Positions 56,320 through 64,000 of a stretch of 64,000 bases of DNA are shown here, in pieces. The position numbers and the translations under genes were made by a program. Below the pieces are notes generated by a model. That model was not told the DNA's origin, did no database searches, and saw nothing but the letters and a program-made list of their open reading frames with translations. This DNA is from UBA6918 sp040754425 (GTDB lineage: Bacteria > Pseudomonadota > Gammaproteobacteria > Burkholderiales > Thiobacillaceae), in NCBI GenBank assembly GCA_040754425.1, contig JBFMCR010000008.1, positions 1-64,000 on the forward strand. The letters run 5' to 3'. Within the stretch, counting starts at the first letter, position 1. Every line of letters begins with the position of its first letter.

Positions 56320-58347
56320 GTGAGCGACAAAACGCAAAAAAAACCCAAGGCACCGCAGCCGCACAAGACCAATCCCAAGGCCGCCGCCGCCTTTGCCCAG
56401 GCCCTGGCCTGGCACCAGCGCGGCGACCTGGACCAGGCCCAGGCGCTTTACCGGAAAACCCTGGAACGCGACCCCAGGCACACGGATGCGCTGGTCAACC
56501 TTGGCCTGATCTGCCTGCAAAGGGGCGACCACGAAAATGGCATTGCCTGGATTCAGCGCTCGCTCAAGCTGAATCCGCGCCAGCCCGACGCCCTGTCTAA
56601 CCTTGGCGTGGCCCAGGCCGCGCTCAAGCATTACGCCGAAGCCGTCGAAACCTTTGGTCGCGCCATCGCACTGAACCCGAAAGACCCGGTGCTGTACAAC
56701 AACCGGGGCGGCGCGCTCAAGGACATGTATCTACAACAGGAGGCCATTGCGGATTTCAACGAAGCCATCCGCCTCGCCCCCGATTACGCCGAAGCCTTCA
56801 ACAACCGCGGTCTCGCCTACTTCAACCTGCGCGACAATGAGTCAGCCCGCGCCGACTTCGAGCGCGCCATCGAGATCAAGCCGAACTACGCCCTGGCCCA
56901 CCGGCATCTGGGCTGGATGTACGGCGAACTGAAGCAATATGCCAAGGCCATCGAGCATTTTGAGAAGGCCCTTGCGCTCGCCCCGGACTCCGTTCAACTG
57001 CTTGGCAACATCTACAATTGCCGCCAGCAGTTGTGCAGCTGGCAAGACAACGAACGGCTTCTGGCGCAGATCGATTCCAATCTGGAGCAGCGCAAAAAAG
57101 TCATTTCCCCCTTCATTTGCCTCACGCTCCGCTCCACCCCGCAAAAACAGCAGACATGCGCCAGGCTGGCGGCAAGGGAAATCGAACTGTCGGTAACGAG
57201 CCAGCCCGCCACGCCGCATGCCGGCGAGAAAATTCGCTTAGGCTATTTTTCCCCGGACTTTCGCAATCACCCCGTCACACACCTGGTGGCGGGGCTGATA
57301 GAAAGCCATGACCGCAATCGTTTCGAGGTTTACGGCTTCAACATCGGCCCGGTCACCGATGACCCGTGGCGGGAACGGATGAAAAAGGGCTTCGATCATT
57401 TCCACGACGTACTGGAAAAGTCGGACGAAGATGTCGTGGCCATGGCACGCGAAATCGGACTGGACATCGCAGTCGACCTGACCGGATATACCCAGTTCTC
57501 GCGCACCGCCATATTCGCCAGGCGTGCCGCCCCCATACAGCTGCAGTATCTGGGCTATGTCGGCACCATGGGGGCCGGCTTCATCGACTACACCATCGCC
57601 GACGGCATCGTCGTTCCTGAAAGCGACAGGCAATACTTCGACGAAAAGATCATCTATCTTCCGCACTGCTACCAAGTCAACGACGACAAAAAAATGGTAT
57701 CGGAACGCCAGTTCACGCGGCAGGAACTGGGGCTGCCCGAAGACGGATTCGTCTTCTGCTGCCACAACAATCTCTACAAGATCACCCCCGATGCATTCGA
57801 TATCTGGATGCGCCTGCTGGGCAAGACCGAGGGCAGCGTGCTCTGGCTGCTGCGCGGCTCCGGAGGCGTGGAGGACAATCTGCGCAAGGAGGCAGAAAAG
57901 CGCGGGATCGCGCCCGAAAGGCTGGTTTTCGCGGGCCACGCACCGCACGCCGAGTATCTGGCGCGCTTCCGCGCGGCCGATCTGTTTCTGGACACCTTCT
58001 ATTACAACGCCGGCACCACGGCGAGCGATGCGCTGTGGGCGGGACTGCCGGTACTGACCTGCAGAGGCAACACCTACGTCGGCCGCATGGCAGCGAGCAT
58101 CGTGAGTGCCGCCGGCCTGCCGGAGCTTGCCGCCGACAATCCACAGGAGTATGAGGCGCTTGCCCTGAAACTCGCCGGCGACCCCGATCGCCTGCGTTCG
58201 ATCAGACAAAGGCTGGCCGCCAACAGGCCGACCTGCCCACTGTTCGACACCAGACTAACGACCCGCCATATCGAACAGGGCCTGATCGCCGCTTACGAAC
58301 GACACCGGGCAGGGTTGCCGCCAGATCACATATTCGTGCAGCCATGA
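56320..58347 (+). CDS. TPR-repeat O-GlcNAc-transferase-like protein (GT41)
   Basis: A 675-aa protein. About six TPR units (residues 30-240, for example ALVNLGLICLQRGDHENGIA) precede a GT41 catalytic domain: IRLGYFSPDFRNHPVTHLVA, the central LQYLGYVGTMGAGFIDYTIA and the UDP-binding FLDTFYYNAGTTASDALWAG. Bacterial GT41 proteins resemble SPINDLY/OGT and glycosylate proteins. Next to short pilins it is a candidate pilin or glycoprotein modifier. The start is a GTG at 56320; an ATG-free frame lies upstream. Confidence 0.85.
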   Translation: MSDKTQKKPKAPQPHKTNPKAAAAFAQALAWHQRGDLDQAQALYRKTLERDPRHTDALVNLGLICLQRGDHENGIAWIQRSLKLNPRQPDALSNLGVAQAALKHYAEAVETFGRAIALNPKDPVLYNNRGGALKDMYLQQEAIADFNEAIRLAPDYAEAFNNRGLAYFNLRDNESARADFERAIEIKPNYALAHRHLGWMYGELKQYAKAIEHFEKALALAPDSVQLLGNIYNCRQQLCSWQDNERLLAQIDSNLEQRKKVISPFICLTLRSTPQKQQTCARLAAREIELSVTSQPATPHAGEKIRLGYFSPDFRNHPVTHLVAGLIESHDRNRFEVYGFNIGPVTDDPWRERMKKGFDHFHDVLEKSDEDVVAMAREIGLDIAVDLTGYTQFSRTAIFARRAAPIQLQYLGYVGTMGAGFIDYTIADGIVVPESDRQYFDEKIIYLPHCYQVNDDKKMVSERQFTRQELGLPEDGFVFCCHNNLYKITPDAFDIWMRLLGKTEGSVLWLLRGSGGVEDNLRKEAEKRGIAPERLVFAGHAPHAEYLARFRAADLFLDTFYYNAGTTASDALWAGLPVLTCRGNTYVGRMAASIVSAAGLPELAADNPQEYEALALKLAGDPDRLRSIRQRLAANRPTCPLFDTRLTTRHIEQGLIAAYERHRAGLPPDHIFVQP

Positions 58348-58366
58348 CCAGACCCGCACGCATAAA

Positions 58367-58400
58367 AACGGCCTGCATTTTCATTTTTTTGCAGGCCGTT
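58367..58400 (+). terminator. Hairpin after the GT41 gene
   Basis: AACGGCCTGCA (58367-58377) and TGCAGGCCGTT (58390-58400) form a perfect 11-bp stem. The T-run is in the loop rather than after the stem, so termination may be inefficient. It marks the end of the plus-strand glycan genes. Confidence 0.6.
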
Positions 58401-58636
58401 CGCATTTGGTGGTCGGGCGTCTATCGAACATCAGCCGGAATGCCGCGCCAGTGCTTGATCTTCGAGTTCGGTAATCGATAAATACCCCCATATTTACCCC
58501 ACCATTCACTGCATTGCATCAATACAACATCGGGGGTACAGTGCGCATCGTCGGGGGCCGGTGGATCGCAGTCAAAGGATCGTCGGCCTCATAAGTCGAA
58601 GCTGGCCAGGTGAAATTCCTGCCCTGACCCCCGGCG
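58401..58636. other. Gene-free boundary between glycan locus and accessory element
   Basis: No gene, tRNA or recognisable attachment site was found. The stretch holds two related runs, CATCGGGGGTAC near 58528 and CATCGTCGGGGGCC near 58547. It is the probable left edge of the minus-strand accessory element that fills the rest of the window. Confidence 0.4.
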
Positions 58637-58963
58637 CTAATCCTCTGTTTCCGGCGCGGCCGGCCTTCTCAGCATCAAGACATTCGGCAGTTGCGAAGGC
58701 GCGAACTTGCCAGCTGCAGCTTTCTTTGCGGCATCAGCAGCCTTTTCCTTCTTGCCGCCCTCTCCCTTCTTGGGGTGAACGTAAGGCGCGGCAGCAATGG
58801 CGGCCTTGACCTGGGCAGCATTCGCGGCAACCTCGCCGGTCATAACCCCGATCAGGAATTCGAGCGGGTCGCGCTCAGTGGTGACGTGCGGCGGCTTGGG
58901 TTTGCGCCCAGCACCAGGCCTTGCGCCGCCCCAGCCGCTAGTGGTTTTCTTGTTGCCAGCCAT
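58637..58963 (-). CDS. Terminase-small-subunit-like protein
   Basis: A 108-aa basic protein that begins MAGNKKTTSG and then has GWGGARPGAGRKPKP, a motif common at the start of phage terminase small subunits and related packaging proteins. The middle is Ala/Lys-rich (AAPYVHPKKGEGGKKEKAAD). A GGAGGTGAG site precedes the ATG. No large terminase follows, which is the pattern of phage satellites. A GCCCCGCC/GGCGGGG hairpin lies just upstream at 59077-59095. Function inferred from the motif only. Confidence 0.5.
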   Translation of the reverse strand: MAGNKKTTSGWGGARPGAGRKPKPPHVTTERDPLEFLIGVMTGEVAANAAQVKAAIAAAPYVHPKKGEGGKKEKAADAAKKAAAGKFAPSQLPNVLMLRRPAAPETED

Positions 58964-59115
58964 CTCACCTCCACTTGATTTCAGGTTGAAAGGGGGAAAT
59001 TTTCCCTGCATGCGAGGGAGCGTGGTTTCCACTCCAAGGAGCTACAGAGATTTTGCACCCCCTACCCCCCCATGAGCCCCGCCACAAGGGCGGGGTGCGG
59101 CCTCTCTGGCATCGA

Positions 59116-59328
59116 TCATCTGCGCCCAGCCTGCGCATCGGCAAGGTCGAGCTTCGCGCGTAACACGCCGGTCTGTGTGTCCGTGCGCTGGCTGGGCCTG
59201 GGCTGTCGCCTCTCCCATTCGGCATAGGTCATGCGGTTTTCCCGCAGCCAGGCCTGGAATGGTTTGAAGTTCCGCAGATCATCGGCTCTCGGGCCGCTGT
59301 TGCCGTTTGCAAGTTCTTTCGTGGTCAT
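59116..59328 (-). CDS. Small element-encoded protein, unknown
   Basis: A 70-aa hydrophilic protein (FKPFQAWLRENRMTYAEWER, then RPSQRTDTQTGVL). An AAGGAA site precedes the ATG at 59328. It lies 25 bp after the coiled-coil gene on the same strand. No family is recognised. Confidence 0.5.
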   Translation of the reverse strand: MTTKELANGNSGPRADDLRNFKPFQAWLRENRMTYAEWERRQPRPSQRTDTQTGVLRAKLDLADAQAGRR

Positions 59329-59353
59329 GGTGTTTTCCTTTTCGTGAGGGTGG

Positions 59354-60037
59354 TTAAGCGGTTGCGTGAAGCCAGCCGTCTGCATCAGCGCGCGGTTTCT
59401 GGCTGGGCTTCACCGGCTCCTGGCTCGGCACGAGGCCTCGCAGGTGTGCGGGCAGTTCGGACTTCTTGAGATAGCCTCTCTTCGCGCACTCAATCAGATA
59501 GCTCGACGCGAGGCTGTATTCATTGCGCAGCAGCCCGAGGTTGCCAACATGCATGGGGGTCAGCCCGTGCAAGCCGGTGGCCTGAAAAATCTCTTCCCGC
59601 AGATCATCCTCGGCAGTAAGTGCGGCGTCCAGATCGATCAGTCGCTTCACGATCTCCCGGACAAGCTCGGCATGCTTCGGTGCCAGCTCCCGGCAGATTT
59701 TCGCGTGCAACTCGCCACGGAGGTTTTCGACGGACTGTCGTTGAATCTCGATAGCGCGGCGCAGGGCCGGGCGTTTGAGTTGTGCGGCCTCGATGTCTGC
59801 CCGGATGTGCGCGGCCTCGGCACTGGCATCGAGCGCCGCGCTGGATTGTCCGGCAAGCATGGCGTGCGCCTGCTCCTCGATACGGTTGCGCCGCGCCGCC
59901 TGCACTGCCGAGAGCGAGGTCAGGTTCTCGTCGATCAGGTTTTCGACCTCTTTCAATTCGGCCTTCAGCTTTTCGAGAAGCGCGCTCGCCTCCGCAAAAT
60001 TCGGATCGTCGTTCAGGTTGATTCCAGTTTTCATCAT
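59354..60037 (-). CDS. Coiled-coil protein, unknown
   Basis: A 227-aa protein, almost wholly helical, with heptad-like stretches (LLEKLKAELKEVENLIDENL, and alanine-rich segments up to about residue 130), then a mixed C-terminus (GLHGLTPMHVGNLGLLRNEY). A MetMet start follows GAAAGGAAGC. It sits in the accessory element between a 42-aa and a 70-aa gene. The size and texture are like phage scaffold or structural-assembly proteins, but no family is recognised. Confidence 0.6.
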   Translation of the reverse strand: MMKTGINLNDDPNFAEASALLEKLKAELKEVENLIDENLTSLSAVQAARRNRIEEQAHAMLAGQSSAALDASAEAAHIRADIEAAQLKRPALRRAIEIQRQSVENLRGELHAKICRELAPKHAELVREIVKRLIDLDAALTAEDDLREEIFQATGLHGLTPMHVGNLGLLRNEYSLASSYLIECAKRGYLKKSELPAHLRGLVPSQEPVKPSQKPRADADGWLHATA

Positions 60038-60046
60038 TGCTTCCTT

Positions 60047-60175
60047 TCAAAAAATGGCCGTCAGGCCGTGGGTGAGGCCGATGCTCTGGCCCCGGTTTTC
60101 GTAACGCGCCGGCAGTGTCGGCCAGCGCCGCCAGGGTTGCCGCCTCAAGGGATAGGGCTTCTTGCGAAGAATCAT
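60047..60175 (-). CDS. 42-aa basic microprotein
   Basis: The ATG at 60175 shares one base with the stop of the upstream gene (TGATG) and has GGGAGG eight bases before it. The peptide begins MILRKKPYPLRRQPWRRWPT and ends LTAIF, with a strongly basic Trp/Arg-rich first half. The stop lies nine bases before the next gene start. Its fit into an otherwise gapless operon argues that it is real. Function unknown. Confidence 0.5.
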   Translation of the reverse strand: MILRKKPYPLRRQPWRRWPTLPARYENRGQSIGLTHGLTAIF

Positions 60176-60402
60176 CAGCAGCCTCCCTCATGGTCGAAAC
60201 GCTTTGGCGATGTTCCCGGCGCCATGCCGCCCTGCAGCTTCCAGAGCGTGAGCAGCACGTCCAGCGGATGCGTGATGCCCAGGGCTCTTATCGCGGCCTT
60301 GGCCCCCTCCATCGGACTCATGCCGGGCTTCATGTAGCACCAGGGCGGCACGTCTTCGATGCGGCCCTTGGTATGGATGTGTTTCGACTTGTCCCTAGCC
60401 AT
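60175..60402 (-). CDS. Small element-encoded protein, unknown
   Basis: A 75-aa protein beginning MARDKSKHIHTKGRIEDVPP and ending RFDHEGGC, with a central helix (MEGAKAAIRALGITHPLDVL). GGAG lies seven bases before the ATG at 60402. It overlaps the upstream gene by eight bases and the downstream microprotein by one, so it is part of the element operon. Confidence 0.6.
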   Translation of the reverse strand: MARDKSKHIHTKGRIEDVPPWCYMKPGMSPMEGAKAAIRALGITHPLDVLLTLWKLQGGMAPGTSPKRFDHEGGC

Positions 60403-60691
60403 TCGATTTCTCCAGCAGGTGCGCGATGCTCGAAAAACAAACCAGGGCGTTTTCCGGGTCTCTGGCGGCGGCTTCCATCGCCAGCAAAACATCCTCGGGC
60501 GTGAATTCGTAAGCAGCCGCACATGTCAGCAACTCGGCCAGCAGGTTGTCGGCTTGCGGGGTGGCGGCGCGGAGTTTTTCGCGGGCGGCAAGCAGGCGGG
60601 GTGCCCACTTGTCGGCCTCGGCACGATCACCCCGAAGCCGGAAAAGTCCGGCGCGACTTCCGGGAAGAATTTGCAGGTCAGAGTTCGCCAT
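60395..60691 (-). CDS. Small element-encoded protein, unknown
   Basis: A 98-aa protein starting MANSDLQILPGSRAGLFRLR, with an Ala/Leu-rich helical middle. The ATG at 60691 follows AAGGGGG. Its start overlaps the DUF3631 gene by 14 bases and its end overlaps the 75-aa gene by eight. No family is recognised. Confidence 0.6.
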   Translation of the reverse strand: MANSDLQILPGSRAGLFRLRGDRAEADKWAPRLLAAREKLRAATPQADNLLAELLTCAAAYEFTPEDVLLAMEAAARDPENALVCFSSIAHLLEKSNG

Positions 60692-62258
60692 CAAGTGCCC
60701 CCTTTCCATCTTCTCCGGCAACCCCTGTTTTATCCGCTACAGCGCTACAATCCAGCACTGGCGAGGGTTTCGGTGTTGCCGGTATGGTTTCGCTTCCGCT
60801 ACGTTGCTGATTCATCCGCGACACGTCCCGGCCCGTGTTTATTGGGTTTGCGGCAGTTGTAGCGGATGTAGCGGGTAAATCAGGGGGGGCGGACAAGTAC
60901 CTCGCAAACGCATCGGAAAACTGCTCAAGCGTGAATCCCTTGGCAACTTCGTAACCGTTCCGAATGTCCTTGGACTTGATCCCATAGCCCGCCAGCATCC
61001 GGCCCAACTGCCTCGGCGTAAGCGGCCTGCCCTTGTTCCAGGTCGCCCAGGCGGCCTCATCATCCTCGACCAGCGCGGCTATCAGATCGGCGGTCTTGAT
61101 TCTGTCCGCGCGCCTGGATTCAAAGGCGTGCTGAATATCCGCCAGCAGTTCGTTCGCGGCGCTCTGGGCGGCATTGGCTGCCCCGGACAGCTTCAGCGCG
61201 GCATGGGTGGCGCGCGCTATCCACTCCGGGCCGGCGCATCCGGCGATGGCAAGCAGCGGTTCCCAATTGTCCTGTTCGCGGTCTGACAGCGCATCCGGCA
61301 GCGCAGGCCTGGCGGCTCTGACTTCATCCGCATAGTCATCGGCAAATCTCGCCAGCATGGCAGACAGCCGGTCGAACATCCCTGCCTCGGCATGGCGCAG
61401 GCGTGCCACCTTCTCATCCTGCAGCTTGCGCCGCATGTTGAAGACGATGGCGCGGCTCATGGTCGCATCGGGCAGGTGCTTTTCCAGTGCGATGCCGGCC
61501 AGCGCCTTGGCGCCCCAGACGTTGAACAGCTTGGGTTGCAGGTCTTCCCCCACCACGCGCCCGACGAAGGCATTGTTTCGGGTGTGCCCGGCGTTCACTA
61601 GGCCTTTCAATTCCTCGTTGTCGCGGATAAAGGTGTCGGCCTCATCGATCAGCACCGTGGGTATCCACTGCTCGACAGCACGGAACAGGAAAGCGGCGGA
61701 TGAATTCGCGGCCGGCAGAGGGCGGCATACCATGCGCCCAAAGACTGACAGCAACTGCGACTTGCCGCAGGCCTTCTCGGGCGCGTTGATGATGGCGAGC
61801 GGGGCGACTTCCACCACGTCAATAAAGTGGGTGAAGGCAACCCACAGAGCTGCAGCGTCTGCTTGCACGGCATCCAACACGATGAAGCGCCGGATGGTGT
61901 CGGCAATCTCTGACAGCAGCGCCGCCGGCTGGATGGGTTCGTGCCACGCTTCCACGGTGGCGAATGGCAGGCGTTCGGCCTTGTCCCCGTCACCTCGCGC
62001 CGCTTTCACAATGGCGTCCAGTGTCGCAGGCCGCACGCCCATCGCCTTGGCGGCCTTCGTGCGCTCGCGGTCATATTGCAGCGGGGGCAGCGCGACAAGC
62101 CGGGCGACAAGTTCATCATCCGACTCGGGCGCGGTTTCAGGTGGTGTCTGGGTATCGCCCGTGCCTTGATCGTTGCTCTCCGTCGATCCTGGCAGGCCGA
62201 TCCGCCCGGTCTGCTCCGCCTGCTCGGCCATCTGTTCGAGAATTACGGTATCAGCCAT
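60678..62258 (-). CDS. DUF3631 replication helicase-like protein
   Basis: A 526-aa protein. The central ATPase-like region has LAIINAPEKACGKSQLLSVF as a P-loop-like segment, TVLIDEADTFIRDNEELKGL as a Walker B equivalent, and the DUF3631 C-terminal domain (KTADLIAALVEDDEAAWATW, then LTPRQLGRMLAGYGI). Such proteins replace D5-type primase-helicases in phages, satellites and plasmids. It overlaps the primase zinc-finger gene by eight bases, so the two probably form the replication module of the element. Confidence 0.82.
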   Translation of the reverse strand: MADTVILEQMAEQAEQTGRIGLPGSTESNDQGTGDTQTPPETAPESDDELVARLVALPPLQYDRERTKAAKAMGVRPATLDAIVKAARGDGDKAERLPFATVEAWHEPIQPAALLSEIADTIRRFIVLDAVQADAAALWVAFTHFIDVVEVAPLAIINAPEKACGKSQLLSVFGRMVCRPLPAANSSAAFLFRAVEQWIPTVLIDEADTFIRDNEELKGLVNAGHTRNNAFVGRVVGEDLQPKLFNVWGAKALAGIALEKHLPDATMSRAIVFNMRRKLQDEKVARLRHAEAGMFDRLSAMLARFADDYADEVRAARPALPDALSDREQDNWEPLLAIAGCAGPEWIARATHAALKLSGAANAAQSAANELLADIQHAFESRRADRIKTADLIAALVEDDEAAWATWNKGRPLTPRQLGRMLAGYGIKSKDIRNGYEVAKGFTLEQFSDAFARYLSAPPDLPATSATTAANPINTGRDVSRMNQQRSGSETIPATPKPSPVLDCSAVADKTGVAGEDGKGALDGEL

Positions 62259-62685
62259 GATTCAGCCCTCCCGCTCTCAGCGCCTCTTGAATGCGTGAAG
62301 CTGCCAGCCTCAGCCGTTCGCGGTCTGCCAGGCCCAGCGGTTCGCCGGTCGCCATCGCGGACGCTGCGCAGGCCACCACCAGCGCCTCAAAGCCGATGGC
62401 GCGCAGAATATCGGTTGCGGGGAATGGCCGGCGCTCGGGCTTGCCGGTGTGTGATGGATCGGACGGGCGCAGCGGGAACAGGTCGGAGATTTCCAGGCCT
62501 GCGGCGCTTACGACTTCATGCACGCTGCAACCGGCGAAGTCGTGAACCAAAACGCGCCCGCCATCGAGTTCGCGGATAGATAGCGATGCGCGCTTGTCAG
62601 CGTGGGCCGGGCAGCGTGCAATCCATCGGCCCTCGCCGGTGCGCTTCACGCCGTCGAGCTTTGAAAGCAACAGATCGGCGCTCAT
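62251..62685 (-). CDS. Primase-like zinc-finger protein
   Basis: A 144-aa protein with GEGRWIARCPAHADKRASLS near the N-terminus, the CHC2-like zinc-finger pattern of bacterial and phage primases, and VLVHDFAGCSVHEVVSAAG. It lacks a TOPRIM domain, so it may supply template recognition for the DUF3631 protein. The ATG at 62685 is the best start; 62784 is an alternative with no ribosome site. Confidence 0.75.
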   Translation of the reverse strand: MSADLLLSKLDGVKRTGEGRWIARCPAHADKRASLSIRELDGGRVLVHDFAGCSVHEVVSAAGLEISDLFPLRPSDPSHTGKPERRPFPATDILRAIGFEALVVACAASAMATGEPLGLADRERLRLAASRIQEALRAGGLNHG

Positions 62686-62837
62686 GATGTCACCGCCTGG
62701 CGCATGGCCTGCAGGTGTCGAAACAGTCGCGCCCATGCAAGGCATACGATGCAGCACGAAGCGCGCGCCTGGCCTCGAAAACATGTGCAGGCCTGGCCGG
62801 CTATGCTATTCTGGGCGCTCGATGTGTTTCTGCTTTG

Positions 62838-62863
62838 AGCCCGGCCCCCCAGCCGGGCTTTTT
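62838..62863 (+). terminator. Plus-strand intrinsic terminator antisense to the element operon
   Basis: AGCCCGGC (62838-62845) pairs with GCCGGGCT (62852-62859) and is followed by T at 62859-62863. All genes here lie on the minus strand, so the terminator would end an antisense RNA. A -10-like TATGCT lies near 62802. It may define a short RNA of about 50 bases. Confidence 0.6.
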
Positions 62864-62885
62864 GTTGTGCGTGCATGGCAGCCTC

Positions 62886-63092
62886 CTAAGCTGCCAGCTT
62901 GGCTAGGGTTTCGTGAACTTCCGAAAGATTCCAGCGGGTAGTCGCCGGGCCCAATTTGACGGGCTTGGGCAGGCTGCCGCTTTTTGACATCCGCCACACT
63001 TGTGTGACCGATACCTCCAGCGCCGCAGCCAGGGTTTTGGCGCTCGCGTAGCCCGTTGCGGGCAATTGGGTAGTTGCTTGATGTTTAGCCAT
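62886..63092 (-). CDS. AlpA-family regulator
   Basis: A 68-aa MerR-like winged helix protein (SAKTLAAALEVSVTQVWRMS, then SGSLPKPVKLGPATTRW). AlpA proteins activate integrase/excision genes in P4-like elements and satellites. An AAGGAAGC site precedes the ATG. It lies upstream of the primase and helicase genes, the order seen in many integrative elements. Confidence 0.8.
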   Translation of the reverse strand: MAKHQATTQLPATGYASAKTLAAALEVSVTQVWRMSKSGSLPKPVKLGPATTRWNLSEVHETLAKLAA

Positions 63093-63184
63093 GTCTGCTT
63101 CCTTTTCTACTGGAAGCCCCAAGGCACGGGATGTGCTTTGTGGGCATGGCGTTAACTTAAAAAACGCGTGCGAAGTGTAGATAC

Positions 63185-63769
63185 CTATTTCGCTTTTGAT
63201 TTTTTCTTGATCTGCTGAATCCTTCGCGGACCGATACCATATCGCTCTTCAATGCTTTCAAGGTCAATGCCGACTGCAGCAAGGCGACTGATTTCGCTAT
63301 CCCTTTTGTCGCGGGTGCTTTTGCTTGTTCCCCAGCGCCTGCCCGCGCTTACCCTCCCGGAATTCTCACGCTTCATTTTCAATAGCATTGCCTTGCCTGC
63401 TACCGCAGCGAGTTCGCTCATGCCAAGCCGAAGCCAATAGGTCTCGGCAGTACGGAATTCATACTTTGCGAGCAAATCATTCCTAGCGTGGTGCGCTTCC
63501 CATGCGCTGCGGAGATGGCGCAGCATGGTTCTTATCCAAACCCTTGCTTGGTAAGCATCCCCTTTCGACATGTGGTCTCTTTCCCGATAATGCCGCCATG
63601 CCTCGCACACCATTCGGAATATTTCGTACTCGCGGTTTTCAGCGGTGGAAAGGTCGTGGCTGGATAGCCGTTCACCTCGTACCAACTTGGCGCCGAAATA
63701 CTCTTCCTGAGGAATGAACCGATGCTGGGCAGTGATTGCCGGCCATCGAAAGATGAGCTTGTTTTTCAT
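63185..63769 (-). CDS. Element-encoded protein, unknown
   Basis: A 194-aa basic protein. The C-terminal part (LAAVGIDLESIEERYGIGPR, then RIQQIKKKSKAK) looks like a helix-turn-helix of the sigma-70-region-4 type. The middle is helical and rich in Arg/Trp/His (WIRTMLRHLRSAWEAHHARN). The ATG at 63769 has AAGGGG upstream. G+C is lower than in core genes. A regulator role is possible but unproven. Confidence 0.6.
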   Translation of the reverse strand: MKNKLIFRWPAITAQHRFIPQEEYFGAKLVRGERLSSHDLSTAENREYEIFRMVCEAWRHYRERDHMSKGDAYQARVWIRTMLRHLRSAWEAHHARNDLLAKYEFRTAETYWLRLGMSELAAVAGKAMLLKMKRENSGRVSAGRRWGTSKSTRDKRDSEISRLAAVGIDLESIEERYGIGPRRIQQIKKKSKAK

Positions 63770-63868
63770 GCGCACCCCTTCAAAGTGCAGCCTTCAAAAG
63801 GTGCCACCCCAGGCGGTGAAGGTGTCCGCTTTTTGCCTGGCCAGGCTAGGGGTGGCGTACTCTGCTCG

Positions 63869-64000
63869 TTACCGATACCGCCTCGATTCAACCATGTACG
63901 CATCGGGAAAGCGCGCAAGCAGGCGCTTATGGGCTTTTCTGGCCTGATACCGGGAATGCAGCGCCGTGGATAACCGATAGCCCAGCACCTTTTGCCCGCC
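63869..64000 (-). CDS. C-terminal fragment of a gene running off the window
   Basis: The minus-strand frame entering at 64000 stays open for 43 codons and stops at 63869. It reads QKVLGYRLSTALHSRYQARK and ends DAYMVESRRYR. The composition is typical of a real protein end. Its position upstream of alpA would suit an integrase or regulator of the element, but the fragment is too short to assign. Confidence 0.5.
   Translation of the reverse strand, partial: GGQKVLGYRLSTALHSRYQARKAHKRLLARFPDAYMVESRRYR

Noticed and set aside
59604..60191. A 195-codon minus-strand frame from 60191
   Set aside because: Most of it overlaps the coiled-coil gene in another frame and its start lacks a ribosome site; the 42-aa frame at 60047-60175 fits the gap better.
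63722..63973. Plus-strand small open frames at the right edge
   Set aside because: They have no ribosome site and run against the element genes; the minus-strand fragment ending at 63869 has better protein-like composition.

Overview
The window is G+C-rich, densely coded DNA that looks like the chromosome of a facultatively anaerobic, nitrate-respiring betaproteobacterium. This is an inference from gene content and order: narXL-narKKGHJI, ubiUVT, a RibB fused to a degenerate GTP cyclohydrolase II domain, the ribH-nusB-thiL-pgpA-pncC string, and recA-recX. No rRNA, tRNA or CRISPR array was recognised.

Layout. 0-5 kb: an NsrR-type nitric-oxide regulator diverges from a DUF2249 gene, followed by a repeat-filled gap, a polytopic membrane protein, an FmdE-like protein and a FeoB-like iron transporter behind a Fur-like box. 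5-9 kb: a tightly overlapping minus-strand operon of a TetR regulator, HlyD-type adaptor, FtsX-type permease and ABC ATPase. 9-14.5 kb: a nitronate-monooxygenase-like enzyme, then radical SAM protein, ubiU, ubiV, queD and ubiT, where ubiU/V/T form the O2-independent ubiquinone hydroxylation system. 14.8-28.9 kb: the nitrate respiration island, with narX-narL diverging from narK1-narK2-narG-narH-narJ-narI and a SQR-like flavoprotein lacking the SQR cysteines. NarGHI needs quinol and UbiUVT supplies ubiquinone without oxygen, so these neighbours form one anaerobic module.

29-38 kb: a 250-bp MITE-like element abuts ribE, followed by ribBA, ribH, nusB, thiL, pgpA and pncC. Then come a WYL regulator, recA, a toxin-antitoxin pair with a frameshifted toxin, recX and a TylF-like methyltransferase. 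38-54 kb: a large minus-strand surface-glycan locus with glycosyltransferases, a flippase, a broken methyltransferase, an ABC exporter and membrane proteins. At its upstream end are two very short type IV pilins (52-residue mature forms), each behind a sigma-54-type promoter, and a small secreted four-cysteine protein. The order short pilin, secreted partner, membrane protein, ABC exporter, glycosyltransferases recalls the pilA-N/pilA-C/xap region of Geobacter, and I regard it as the most interesting part of the window. 54-58 kb: GtrA-like protein, a FAD amine-oxidase-fold protein and a TPR-GT41 glycosyltransferase.

58.6-64 kb: a compact minus-strand accessory element with an AlpA-like regulator, zinc-finger primase, DUF3631 helicase, several small overlapping genes and a terminase-small-subunit-like protein. 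It resembles a phage satellite (PICI-like) or a reduced prophage and runs off the right edge. Imperfect hairpin repeats of several families fill many intergenic gaps, and one family is read in frame inside ubiV and thiL.
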